NCBI RefSeq assembly: GCF_001984575.1
Contig: NZ_LZNS01000001.1
Coordinates: 2,962,872 to 3,026,871 of the forward strand
Length of the DNA stretch: 64,000 nucleotides
Direction: 5' to 3'
DNA from: Streptomyces sp. MP131-18
Lineage (GTDB): Bacteria; Actinomycetota; Actinomycetes; Streptomycetales; Streptomycetaceae
Part shown: positions 1-9,754 of the stretch, piece after piece
How positions within the stretch are numbered: the stretch's first letter is position 1
How the letters are laid out: each line of letters opens with the position of its first letter
Program-made: the position numbers and the translations under genes
The notes under the pieces: generated by a model
Seen by the model: the letters and a program-made list of their open reading frames with translations, nothing else
Databases searched by the model: none
What the model was told of the DNA's origin: nothing

Positions 1-29
1 CTGTTCCGGGCTCGGCGGTGTCTCGGTCG

Positions 30-56
30 CTGTCGTCGCTGTCGTCGCTGTCGTCG
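30..56. repeat. Short 9-bp tandem repeat at window edge
   Basis: Three perfect copies of CTGTCGTCG. Read on the plus strand in frame 2 they give a Val/Ala-rich hydrophobic tail that stops at TAA 74-76. Read on the minus strand from GTG 63 they give a Thr/Ala-rich start that runs off the window. Either could be a truncated gene, and I cannot decide between them. A 12-bp palindrome (CTACGCGCGTAG, 80-91) follows. Confidence 0.5.
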
Positions 57-131
57 GAGTCACGGGGGCACTCTAACGCCTACGCGCGTAGATCACCGGG
101 GAGTTCACGCCGCGCCGGGCGGGGCGCACGG

Positions 132-1145
132 TCAGTGCTCCGCACCCTGGTCGGCGGCGGGCGGCGGGCCGGCCAGGCGTCCGCGGCGGCCGAGCAGGAA
201 CCGTTTGAAGTCGGCCACCGGACGCGTGTCGGGGCGGCCCGCCATCCACGCGACGCCGATCTCGCGCACGGCGCGCGGCGCACTGACGGCCAGTTCGCGA
301 ACGCCGGGACGGGCAACCGTCGGGGGCGGCAGCAAGGCGACGCCGAGGCCCGCGGCGACCAGACCGCGCAGCGTCTCCGGCTCCTCGCCCTCGAACGCCA
401 CCCGCGGCCTGAACCCGGCCTGCTCGCACAGCGCTTCGGTCAGCCGCCGCAGCCCGTACCCCGGTTCGAGCGTGACGAACGGCTCCTCCGCGGCCTCCGC
501 GAGCCGGACGCGGCGGCGCGCGGCGAGGCGGTGGTCGGCGGGGACGACGAGCAGCAGGCGCTGCTCGTCGAGGCGGCGCGTGACGAGGTCGGGCGCCTCG
601 GGAACGGGCGAGGTCAGGCACAGGTCCAACTCCCCCGCCCGCATGCGCTCGATCATGTCCTCGCCGTAGCTCTGCACGAGCGCGAAGCGGACCCGGGGAT
701 GGTCCTCGCGGAACTCGCGCAGCAGCGCGGGCACCGTCTCCGGGCCCATGGTGTGCAGGAAGCCGAACGCCACCTTCCCCGCCGCCGGATCGGCGTCGGA
801 GCGGACCGCGTCCACGGCGCGCTCGACCTCCCCGAGGGCGCGTTCGACCGAGCGGGCGAACGCCCGGCCGGCGGGCGTGAGGGCGACGGTGCGCCCGCGG
901 CGGGCGAGGAGCGCCATGCCGAGGTCGGCCTCCAGTCTGGCCATGGCGCGGCTGAGCGTGGGCTGCGGAACGGACAGGTCGCGCGCGGCCTGGGTGATGT
1001 GTTCGTGGCGGGCGACCCCCGCGAAGTGCGCGAGGCGCGGCGCCAGCAGCGCGGCCCAGGAGCCGGGCGAGATGTCCGCCCGGGGCGACGTGACCGAGGC
1101 GCCCGCCGTTACCGAGAAGTCGTTTTCGTTGCGTGGAGATGACAT
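132..1145 (-). CDS. LysR-family transcriptional regulator
   Basis: Protein of 337 aa. An N-terminal winged helix-turn-helix lies at about residues 40-95, with the typical LysR run of QAARDLSVPQPTLSRAMARL followed by LTPAGRAF. A periplasmic-binding-like effector domain follows. About 35 disordered residues precede the helix-turn-helix, which is longer than usual for the family. The ATG at 1145 is preceded by GAAGGGG. It is divergent from an MFS transporter gene 93 bp away, the usual arrangement for a LysR protein controlling its neighbour. A perfect TATAAT hexamer on the minus strand (1182-1177) could be its -10 box. The inducer is unknown. Confidence 0.9.
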   Translation of the reverse strand: MSSPRNENDFSVTAGASVTSPRADISPGSWAALLAPRLAHFAGVARHEHITQAARDLSVPQPTLSRAMARLEADLGMALLARRGRTVALTPAGRAFARSVERALGEVERAVDAVRSDADPAAGKVAFGFLHTMGPETVPALLREFREDHPRVRFALVQSYGEDMIERMRAGELDLCLTSPVPEAPDLVTRRLDEQRLLLVVPADHRLAARRRVRLAEAAEEPFVTLEPGYGLRRLTEALCEQAGFRPRVAFEGEEPETLRGLVAAGLGVALLPPPTVARPGVRELAVSAPRAVREIGVAWMAGRPDTRPVADFKRFLLGRRGRLAGPPPAADQGAEH

Positions 1146-1238
1146 GCCGCCCCTTCACCTGTGCTTATGCTTCAGCATTATATAGAGCAGCCGGTTCATG
1201 CATTGGACGCATAAAAAGGGTCGGCGTACGTTTGCAGT
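1146..1238. promoter_or_regulatory. Divergent LysR/MFS promoter-operator
   Basis: This AT-richer intergenic stretch holds two inverted repeats of the spacing LysR proteins favour. One is TGCT-N8-AGCA at 1162-1177 and the other is ATGC-N7-GCAT at 1198-1212. A minus-strand TATAAT lies at 1177-1182. No Shine-Dalgarno precedes the MFS ATG at 1239, so that mRNA may be leaderless. That is inference. Confidence 0.5.
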
Positions 1239-2525
1239 ATGCCCAGCCCAGCAACGGGGGCTCCCGCCACCGCGGGGGCCTCTCCCTCGCCTTCCCCGGC
1301 CGCTACCCCGGCCCGTTCCTTCTCCCTGACTTCCCTCTCTTCGCACGTGCGCATCAACCTCGCGCTGTTCGCGATCGGTCTCGCCACCTTCGCGATGCTG
1401 TTCTCCACGCAGGCCCTGCTGCCGGACATCGCCACCGCCTACGGCATCAGCCCCGACCGGGCCAGCTGGACGGTGTCGGCGACCACCATCGGCCTGGCCG
1501 TCGCGGTGCTGCCGCTGAGCACGCTCTCCGAGCGGTTCGGGCGGCGGCAGACGATGACCGTCTCCGTCGCGGTCGCCGTGGCCCTGGCCGTGGTGATCCC
1601 GTTCGCGCCCGACCTGTCCACACTGATCGCGCTGCGGGCGGTGCAGGGCATGGCCATAGCGGGCATCCCCGCCTCCGCGGTGGCGTACCTCTCCGAAGAG
1701 CTGGACGGGCGGGCGACCGTGGGCGCGGTCGGCCTCTTCATCGCGGGCAACAGCGTGGGCGGCATGTCCGGCCGGGTGCTGACCGGCTGGGTGGCCGAGG
1801 GCTTCGGCTGGCGGGCCGCGCTCGGCGCGGTCGCCGTGCTGGGAATCGCCGCCGCCGTGCTCTTCCGGGTGCTGCTGCCGCGCTCGCGCAACTTCACGCC
1901 CGCGTCCCTGCGCCCGCGGCTGGTGCTGCGCACGGTCCGCGACCACCTGGCCAGACCGCTGCTGCTGCGCCTCTACGGCATCGGAATGCTGCTGATGGCC
2001 GCGTTCAGCGCGGTGTACACGGTGATCGGCTTCCGGCTGGTCGAGGAGCCGTTCAACCTCTCGGCCGGCCTGGCCGGTTCGGTCTTCGTCATCTACCTCG
2101 TCGGCACCGGCTCGTCCTCCGCGACGGGGCCGCTGATGGAACGGCTCGGGCGGCGCGGTGCGCTGTACGTCGCGATCGGCACGGTGACGGCCGGGCTGCT
2201 GCTGACCCTCGCCGACCACCTGGTGGCCGTGCTGACCGGCCTCGTCCTGATCACGGCGGGCTTCTTCTTCGGGCACGCGGTGGCCTCCGGCTCCGTGAGC
2301 CGTACCGTCACGCACGGCAAGGCGCAGGCATCGGCGCTGTACCAGGTCGCCTACTACCTGGGGGCGAGCATCGGCGGCACGGCGGGCGCCATGATCTTCC
2401 ACCACGCGGACTGGGCGGGACTCGTCGCCTCCGCCCTGGTCGCCCTGCTGGCGACGGCCGCCATCACGCTGTACGCCACGCGCCGCGCGCTCGTCGAGCG
2501 CCGGGCGCTTGCCACGGCCGCCTGA
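1239..2525 (+). CDS. MFS transporter (YnfM/CynX-like)
   Basis: Protein of 428 aa with about 12 hydrophobic segments after a 35-residue Ser/Pro/Ala-rich cytoplasmic tail. The MFS motif A lies between TM2 and TM3 (LSERFGRRQTM), and a second degenerate copy (MERLGRRG) lies in the C-terminal half. The overall pattern resembles the YnfM/arabinose-efflux branch of proton-driven exporters. The substrate cannot be read from sequence. ATG 1239 has no ribosome-binding site; GTG 1346, just before the first membrane helix, is an alternative start. The divergent LysR gene is the likely regulator. Confidence 0.85.
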   Translation: MPSPATGAPATAGASPSPSPAATPARSFSLTSLSSHVRINLALFAIGLATFAMLFSTQALLPDIATAYGISPDRASWTVSATTIGLAVAVLPLSTLSERFGRRQTMTVSVAVAVALAVVIPFAPDLSTLIALRAVQGMAIAGIPASAVAYLSEELDGRATVGAVGLFIAGNSVGGMSGRVLTGWVAEGFGWRAALGAVAVLGIAAAVLFRVLLPRSRNFTPASLRPRLVLRTVRDHLARPLLLRLYGIGMLLMAAFSAVYTVIGFRLVEEPFNLSAGLAGSVFVIYLVGTGSSSATGPLMERLGRRGALYVAIGTVTAGLLLTLADHLVAVLTGLVLITAGFFFGHAVASGSVSRTVTHGKAQASALYQVAYYLGASIGGTAGAMIFHHADWAGLVASALVALLATAAITLYATRRALVERRALATAA

Positions 2526-2920
2526 GGCGTCGCATCCACCGGGAGAACGAGAGGGAATCACTCTCAGTGAGGAGAAGGTTCCTTACTTTCGTCTCCTGTG
2601 CGGGGGCGGGGGCGCGGGACATGCTGGACGCGTGAACACACTCTCACTCTGCGTGATCGCCGTAGCCCGTCTCGTGATGCGCACGGGCTCCCGATCCGGC
2701 CTCCGGCCGGGTGTCCCGTCCGGCCTCCGGTCGGGTGTCCCGTCCGGTGGCCCGTTCAGCATTCCGCGGCGTATCGCCGCCGGAGCGGTCGGCGCCCTCG
2801 GTTCCGGAGCTAGGGCGGGGCGGGCGCCGCGCGCCCCCTCTCACACCAATCGCCCCTGCCCGGCACGCTGTCCGCCGTCGCACCATGAGTACGACCGTGC
2901 AGCGTCTGGGGAGGGCGAGG
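2526..2920. other. Gene-poor gap with palindromes and a tandem repeat
   Basis: I find no convincing gene in these 395 bases. They contain a 13-bp inverted repeat (TCACT-CTC-AGTGA, 2558-2570), a 10-bp palindrome (AAGGTTCCTT, 2575-2584), and a 24-bp direct repeat. The palindromes may belong to the promoter of the downstream small gene or to the end of the MFS transcript. Confidence 0.5.
2695..2754. repeat. 24-bp tandem repeat, about 2.4 copies
   Basis: The unit TCCGGCCTCCGGYCGGGTGT plus CCCG is present at 2695-2718 and 2719-2742 with one mismatch. A partial third copy starts at 2743. The length is a multiple of three, but no reading frame across it looks like a real gene. Confidence 0.8.
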
Positions 2921-3046
2921 ATGGGACAGCACAGCAAGCCGGAGCCGGACCCGGGGGAGGGCACTCCCCCACCGGAGAACGCGGACAGCCAGGTCCCGGT
3001 GCCGCCGGCACCGGAGGGCAAGCACAAGAAAGAGAAGAAGAAGTAG
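2921..3046 (+). CDS. Small acidic/Pro-rich peptide with Lys-rich tail
   Basis: Predicted peptide of 41 aa. The N-terminal two thirds are Pro/Glu/Asp-rich and probably disordered, and the C-terminus is a basic run (GKHKKEKKK). ATG 2921 is chosen because GGGGAGG sits 6 nt upstream; ATG 2885 in the same frame has no such site. The stop codon directly abuts the GTG of the next gene, so the two are probably translationally coupled. I do not recognise a family. It lacks the motifs I know from FxLD lanthipeptide or graspetide precursors. It could be a substrate or partner of the adjacent methyltransferase, but that is inference from position only. Confidence 0.6.
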   Translation: MGQHSKPEPDPGEGTPPPENADSQVPVPPAPEGKHKKEKKK

Positions 3047-4153
3047 GTGTGCCGGTTCGGGGAGCGGCAGCACCGGCTGGCGGCCGCGATGGCCGACTCC
3101 GGGAGCTGGCCCGAAGACTCGCCGTGGATCCGGGAGGCCGTTGCCGCCCTGCCGCGGCATCTGTTCGCCCCCGACCGGCTGTGGCACTGGGACGGCCGGG
3201 CATACACGCCGGTCGACCGCGCGGCGGACCCGGAGCGCTGGGCCGACCAGGTCTATGCGGGCCCGGATCAGCCGGCGGTGACACAGGTCTCGGGCGGGCT
3301 GCCGACATCCAGCCTGTCCTGCCCGTCCATGGTGGCGGACATACTCGACTCGCTGGACCCCGAGCCCGGCCACCGCGTCCTGGAGCTGGGCACCGGCACC
3401 GGGTGGAACGCGGCGCTGCTGGCCTGGCGTGCGGGCCCGGGCCGGGTGATCAGCCTGGAGGTGGACGAGGAGATCGCCCGGGCCGCGGAGCGGCGGCCCA
3501 CGGGGGCCACCGTCGTCGTGGCGGACGGCACCGCGGGCTGGCCACAGGGCGCGCCGTTCGACCGGATCATCGCCACCTATGCGGTGGAGCGGATTCCCTG
3601 GGCCTGGGTGGCCCAGACCCGCCCGGGCGGCCGGATCGTCGCGCCCTGGGGGCGGCTGGGCCATGTGGCCCTCACGGTCGCCGAGGACGGCCGGTCGGCG
3701 GCGGGCTGGATACAGGGCCTCGCCACCTTCATACCGAGCCGGGGTGCCGCCCCCGCCCGGTCCTGGCGAGAGGTCCGCGGATCGGAGCCCGCCCCGGAGC
3801 AGTCCCGCGCGGCCCGTGACCCGAGACCGCTGCACGACGACGCCCACCTGCTGTTCGGCCTGCGGGTCCTGCTGCCCGACGTGCGGATCGCCACCCACTC
3901 GGGGCCGCGCGGCATGACGGCGTGGCTCCACGACGGTGTGGCTTCCTGGGCCGTCCTCACCGCCCGGCCCGATGCCCCGCCTTCGGTGCGCGGAGCGGGC
4001 CCGCGCGTCCTCGCGGACGAGGTGTCCGCGGCCTGGGACAGGTGGCTGGCCCTCGGCTCGCCCCAGCTGTACGACTTCGGCATGACCGTCACCCCGCGTG
4101 CCCAGCACGTCTGGTGCCGCACCCCGGCCGCGGACGCCAGCTGGGCCGTGTAG
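3047..4153 (+). CDS. PIMT-like (protein-L-isoaspartate O-methyltransferase family) methyltransferase
   Basis: Protein of 368 aa. An N-terminal region is followed by an AdoMet-binding Rossmann fold, with motif I VLELGTGTG at about residues 111-119 and the preceding SSLSCPSMVADIL segment typical of isoaspartyl methyltransferases. A C-terminal extension of about 150 aa is not found in housekeeping PIMT (about 210 aa). It resembles the PIMT homologues that accompany actinobacterial RiPP systems, yet no ATP-grasp or lanthionine synthetase gene lies nearby. The start GTG 3047 follows the upstream stop without a gap; ATG 3089 is an alternative. It is convergent with the aminotransferase gene. Confidence 0.8.
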   Translation: MCRFGERQHRLAAAMADSGSWPEDSPWIREAVAALPRHLFAPDRLWHWDGRAYTPVDRAADPERWADQVYAGPDQPAVTQVSGGLPTSSLSCPSMVADILDSLDPEPGHRVLELGTGTGWNAALLAWRAGPGRVISLEVDEEIARAAERRPTGATVVVADGTAGWPQGAPFDRIIATYAVERIPWAWVAQTRPGGRIVAPWGRLGHVALTVAEDGRSAAGWIQGLATFIPSRGAAPARSWREVRGSEPAPEQSRAARDPRPLHDDAHLLFGLRVLLPDVRIATHSGPRGMTAWLHDGVASWAVLTARPDAPPSVRGAGPRVLADEVSAAWDRWLALGSPQLYDFGMTVTPRAQHVWCRTPAADASWAV

Positions 4154-4189
4154 CTCCCGGGTCCGGGCCGCGGTGCGGCAGGAGGGCGG

Positions 4190-6552
<2,363 letters not shown>

Positions 6553-6597
6553 CGGCGCGCACCGGAGGCGGGCCGCCGCCGTGCGATGCTGGTGTGC

Positions 6598-7017
6598 ATG
6601 ACGCTGGAGGACCTGGTCCGGCTGCGCCGCGCCCGGGACATGATGGACCGCGACTACGCGCGGCCGCTGGATGTTCCGGCGCTGGCGAACGTCGCCCTCA
6701 TGTCGCCCGGGCACTTCTCCCGCAGCTTCCGCGCCGCCTTCGGGGAGACGCCCTACAGCTACCTGATGACCCGCCGTGTCGAGCGGGCGAAGGCCTTGCT
6801 GCGGCGGGGGGATCTGAGCGTCACGGAGGTCTGCGTCGCGGTCGGATGTACCTCGCTCGGGTCGTTCAGCTCGCGCTTCACCGAGCTGGTCGGCGAGAGC
6901 CCCAGCGCCTACCGGTCCCGCCGCCACGAAGCAGGCGCCCCGATCCCGGCATGCGTCGCCAAAATTCACACGCGACCGGTCAGGATCGGAGAAGCGAAAT
7001 CCGCCGCCGCCTCATAG
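6598..7017 (+). CDS. AraC-type DNA-binding protein, stand-alone helix-turn-helix
   Basis: Protein of 139 aa made almost entirely of the two AraC helix-turn-helix subdomains (ALANVALMSPGHFSRSFRAAFGE and VTEVCVAVGCTSLGSFSSRF). There is no sensory domain. Such minimal AraC proteins often control a neighbouring detoxification gene. The glyoxalase-fold gene starts 9 bp downstream, so the two are probably one operon. ATG 6598 is chosen as the last start before the conserved helices; ATG 6586 is possible. Confidence 0.88.
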   Translation: MTLEDLVRLRRARDMMDRDYARPLDVPALANVALMSPGHFSRSFRAAFGETPYSYLMTRRVERAKALLRRGDLSVTEVCVAVGCTSLGSFSSRFTELVGESPSAYRSRRHEAGAPIPACVAKIHTRPVRIGEAKSAAAS

Positions 7018-7026
7018 CGTCGGGGC

Positions 7027-7440
7027 ATGAACATCAAGCTTTCACAGTGCTTCATCGCAGTCGACGACCATGACAAGGCGCTCGCCTTCTACCGCGACGT
7101 CCTCGGTCTTGAGGTGCGCAATGACGTCGCCTTCGAGGGGATGCGCTGGGTGACCGTCGGCTCCCCCGCGCAGCCGGACGTGGAGATCGTCCTCGAACCG
7201 CCGCTCGCCAACCCCAACGCCTCGCCGGCCGACAAGCAGGCGATGGCCGAACTGCTGGCCAAGGGCATGCTGCGCGGCGTGATCTTCGCCACCGACGACT
7301 GCGACGCCACCTTCGAACGCATCCGGGGCGGCGGCGGAGAGGTGCTGCAGGAGCCGATCGACCAGCCGTACGGCGTTCGCGACTGCGCCTTCCGCGACCC
7401 GGCGGGCAACATGCTCCGCTTCACCCAGCCCCGCACATAG
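7027..7440 (+). CDS. VOC (glyoxalase/bleomycin-resistance fold) protein
   Basis: Protein of 137 aa, one complete VOC module pair. The start FIAVDDHDKALAFYRDVLGLEV and the end GVRDCAFRDPAGNMLRF match the consensus of small glyoxalase/dioxygenase-superfamily proteins. A metal ligand such as the Asp/Glu in the final strand is plausible. The substrate is unknown. It lies directly behind the AraC-type gene, which suggests an inducible resistance or detoxification pair. Confidence 0.9.
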   Translation: MNIKLSQCFIAVDDHDKALAFYRDVLGLEVRNDVAFEGMRWVTVGSPAQPDVEIVLEPPLANPNASPADKQAMAELLAKGMLRGVIFATDDCDATFERIRGGGGEVLQEPIDQPYGVRDCAFRDPAGNMLRFTQPRT

Positions 7441-7491
7441 CAGGACCGCGTCGCTGGCCGAACGGCCGGGCGCCCGGTGAGGATGGCGGGC

Positions 7492-7896
7492 ATGACAGCA
7501 AGAATCACGCACATTCCGGCCCCCGATGGCGTCGCACCGGCGGCCAACTACGCGCACGTCGTCCTGGGCACGGGCACCTTCGTCGCCGTCTCCGGGCAGG
7601 TGGCGCTCGACGAGGCGGGGGAGGTCGTCGGCAGGGGCGACGCCGCCGCGCAGGCCCGGCAGGTATTCGAAAACCTGCGGCGCTGCCTGGCCGCCGCGGG
7701 AGCGACGTTCGCGGACGTCGTGAAGCTGACGTACTACGTGACCGACGTCGCCCACCTGCCCGCGGTGCGCGCCGCGCGCGACGAGGCGCTGGGCGCCGGG
7801 GCGCTGCCCGCGAGCACCGCGGTGCAGGTGGCGGCGCTGTTCCGGCCGGAGTTCCTGCTGGAGGTCGAGGCGTTCGCCGTGGTGGACGGCGCCTGA
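7492..7896 (+). CDS. RidA/YjgF-family protein lacking the usual catalytic Arg
   Basis: Protein of 134 aa with the YjgF fold signature (VSGQVALDE, VVKLTYYVTD, and a C-terminal VEAFAVV strand). At the position where deaminating RidA proteins carry Arg before the xxV strand, this one reads PASTAVQV. The enamine/imine deaminase activity may therefore be absent or different. ATG 7492 is preferred because GGTGAGG lies 9 nt upstream; ATG 7483 and GTG 7477 are in frame. It is convergent with the Nramp-like gene. Confidence 0.85.
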   Translation: MTARITHIPAPDGVAPAANYAHVVLGTGTFVAVSGQVALDEAGEVVGRGDAAAQARQVFENLRRCLAAAGATFADVVKLTYYVTDVAHLPAVRAARDEALGAGALPASTAVQVAALFRPEFLLEVEAFAVVDGA

Positions 7897-7897
7897 G

Positions 7898-7955
7898 CGG
7901 GAACGCCGCGACGGCGCGTTGACGGTCTTCCCGGACAGGGCCGTCCGCGTTCCCG
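7898..7955. terminator. Long hairpin between convergent ridA-like and Nramp-like genes
   Basis: CGGGAACGC (7898-7906) pairs with GCGTTCCCG (7947-7955), enclosing an inner GACGG/CCGTC stem. There is no U-tract. It sits between two convergent genes, so it could end both transcripts. Confidence 0.55.
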
Positions 7956-7990
7956 TATGCCGCGGCACGGCGATCCTTCTTCGGACGGAA

Positions 7991-9439
7991 CTATTCGAAA
8001 AGCTTGCGGACTTGCTCATTGAAGGTGAGTGCGGCGAGCACGCCGAACAGCAGGATCGACCAGACCAGCGCGGCCAGCCGGAAACCCCTGATGCGGATGG
8101 CCTTCGGCAGCATCCGGCGGTTGATCGCGATGAGCAGCCCGGAGTAGATGAACATCATCGTGCCGCCGCTGCACGCCGCGATGATGGCGAGCGTCAGCGG
8201 CTGCGTCATGCCCGCGAGGATCACGACGATGCCGATGAGCGCGAGTCCCCAGACCAGCACGGCGTAGAGCTTGCTCTCCGACATCTTCGGCAGATAGCTG
8301 GTCTTGAGCACGTCGGCGGCCAGCCTGCTGGTGTAGTCGACGATGCCCAGCGCGGCGGCGAACATCGACACGGCACCCACCGCCCAGAAGAACGTGCCGA
8401 ACCAGGGCCCGACCGACTCCTTCAGCGCATTGCCCTCGATTTCGAGGAACGAGACGTCGTTGCTCAGATCGGGGCGGCCGTAGACCGTCACGTAGGCGAG
8501 CAGCGACATGAAGGTGATCGAGAGGAAGGAGATGAGGACGAACGTCGAGAGCTGTTCCCGGTTGGCGAAGCGCCACCAGCCCCGCCAGTGGGCCAGATTC
8601 TCCTCGGTGGGCCGGAAGATGAACCCGGCCCGGCCCCGTGCCTCCGGCTCGTGCGTCACCGGCGAGACGATTTTCGGAACGTAACGCCCCATGCCGAAGC
8701 CCTTGTCCCTGATCCAGTTGCTCTGCACCAGGTTCTGCCCGCCGCCCGCCCCGGCGAACGCAAGCGCGCCGAGCAGCACGGCGAAGCCGAGTTCGGAGGG
8801 GAAACCGGGCTCCGTGACGATCTTGCGCGCGTCCGCCCAGTCGGAGCTGCCGAACGCAAAGACGGCGGTGACCAGGAGCAGGACCAGCAGCGCGGCGATT
8901 TTGATCATCTGTGCGCGTTCCAGCGCGTTATAGACGACCGGGGCCAGCGTGAGAATGAGCGCGACGATGATGAGAATGACCGTGGCGATGACCGCCACGT
9001 CCCCGCCGAAGAGGTAGGTCACCAGCGTCGCGGAGCTGGTGGCCCAGGCGGGCCAGAGGTTGGCGAAGTAGGCGAGGGCCGCGAACACCAGGCCCCAGTG
9101 CTTCCACAGGCGGCTGAAACCGGTGATCGCCGTCTCCCCGGTGGCGAGCGTGTACCGCTCGATCTCCATGTTGAGGAAGTACTGGGTGACCAGCCCGATC
9201 AGGGCCGCCCAGACGAAAACCAGCCCGGCCTGCGAGGAGATGTAGGGAAAGAGGATGAACTCGCCGCTGGCCATGCCCACGCCCGCGGCGACGATGCCCG
9301 GGCCGATGTAGCGCCACTGTCCGGTCGGCGGCGGCGGCAGATCGCGCACGGTGGGGCGGGGAACGTACTTCGTGGGGAACGCGTCGGACGGATCGGACGG
9401 GGCGGCCTCGGCCGGGCCCCTGTCGTGTGCGTCGTTCAT
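7991..9439 (-). CDS. Nramp-family transporter without canonical metal motifs
   Basis: Protein of 482 aa with about 11 predicted membrane helices and an Nramp-like layout (GPG entry to TM1, IERYTLATGET after TM3). The TM1 unwound motif of metal-transporting Nramps (DPGN) is replaced by ASGE. The TM6 MPH motif is replaced by a Gly-rich GAGGGQ stretch. It therefore belongs to an Nramp-related branch whose substrate is not clearly a divalent transition metal. ATG 9439 follows AAGGG. The gene is divergent from an MFS exporter. Confidence 0.75.
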   Translation of the reverse strand: MNDAHDRGPAEAAPSDPSDAFPTKYVPRPTVRDLPPPPTGQWRYIGPGIVAAGVGMASGEFILFPYISSQAGLVFVWAALIGLVTQYFLNMEIERYTLATGETAITGFSRLWKHWGLVFAALAYFANLWPAWATSSATLVTYLFGGDVAVIATVILIIVALILTLAPVVYNALERAQMIKIAALLVLLLVTAVFAFGSSDWADARKIVTEPGFPSELGFAVLLGALAFAGAGGGQNLVQSNWIRDKGFGMGRYVPKIVSPVTHEPEARGRAGFIFRPTEENLAHWRGWWRFANREQLSTFVLISFLSITFMSLLAYVTVYGRPDLSNDVSFLEIEGNALKESVGPWFGTFFWAVGAVSMFAAALGIVDYTSRLAADVLKTSYLPKMSESKLYAVLVWGLALIGIVVILAGMTQPLTLAIIAACSGGTMMFIYSGLLIAINRRMLPKAIRIRGFRLAALVWSILLFGVLAALTFNEQVRKLFE

Positions 9440-9754
9440 GGGAATGCCCTTTCCCTTGCGGCTCCGACGGGAGGTACGGGCAGTGCGTCAGCGCTGTACG
9501 GCGGCCCTGGCCGGCAACGGCCTTTTCCGGGGAGGGGACGAACGGCCGTCGACGGCGTATCCGTGTTCGCGGGCGGGGCGGGGCGGGCGGGGCGGGCAGG
9601 GATGTGCAGGGGGAGACCCGCGTGCGGAACCGACTCAACCACCGCGTCGTCCACGGGGGCAAGATCTGCGACCGGGGACCGAGGACTTGCGCCCGACGGG
9701 CTTCCCCGCCCCCTGCCCGATCCGCGCCGCGGGCCGGCGGAGGAGGATGTCCCG
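9440..9754. other. Divergent intergenic region with G-rich tract
   Basis: These 315 bases separate the Nramp-like and MFS genes and contain no supported gene. The plus strand has seven runs of three or four G separated by single bases at 9571-9602, a strong G-quadruplex-forming pattern. Promoters for both genes must lie here, but I cannot place them. Confidence 0.6.

Noticed and set aside
2509..3819. Open plus-strand frame overlapping the small peptide and methyltransferase genes, with a GTG at 2633
   Set aside because: No ribosome-binding site and low-complexity Arg/Gly/Pro translation. It overlaps two better-supported genes.
2921..4153. A complete RiPP (graspetide or FxLD lanthipeptide) cluster
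   Set aside because: No ATP-grasp ligase, lanthionine synthetase or dehydratase gene is adjacent, and the peptide lacks the FxLD motif. Only the methyltransferase type is suggestive.
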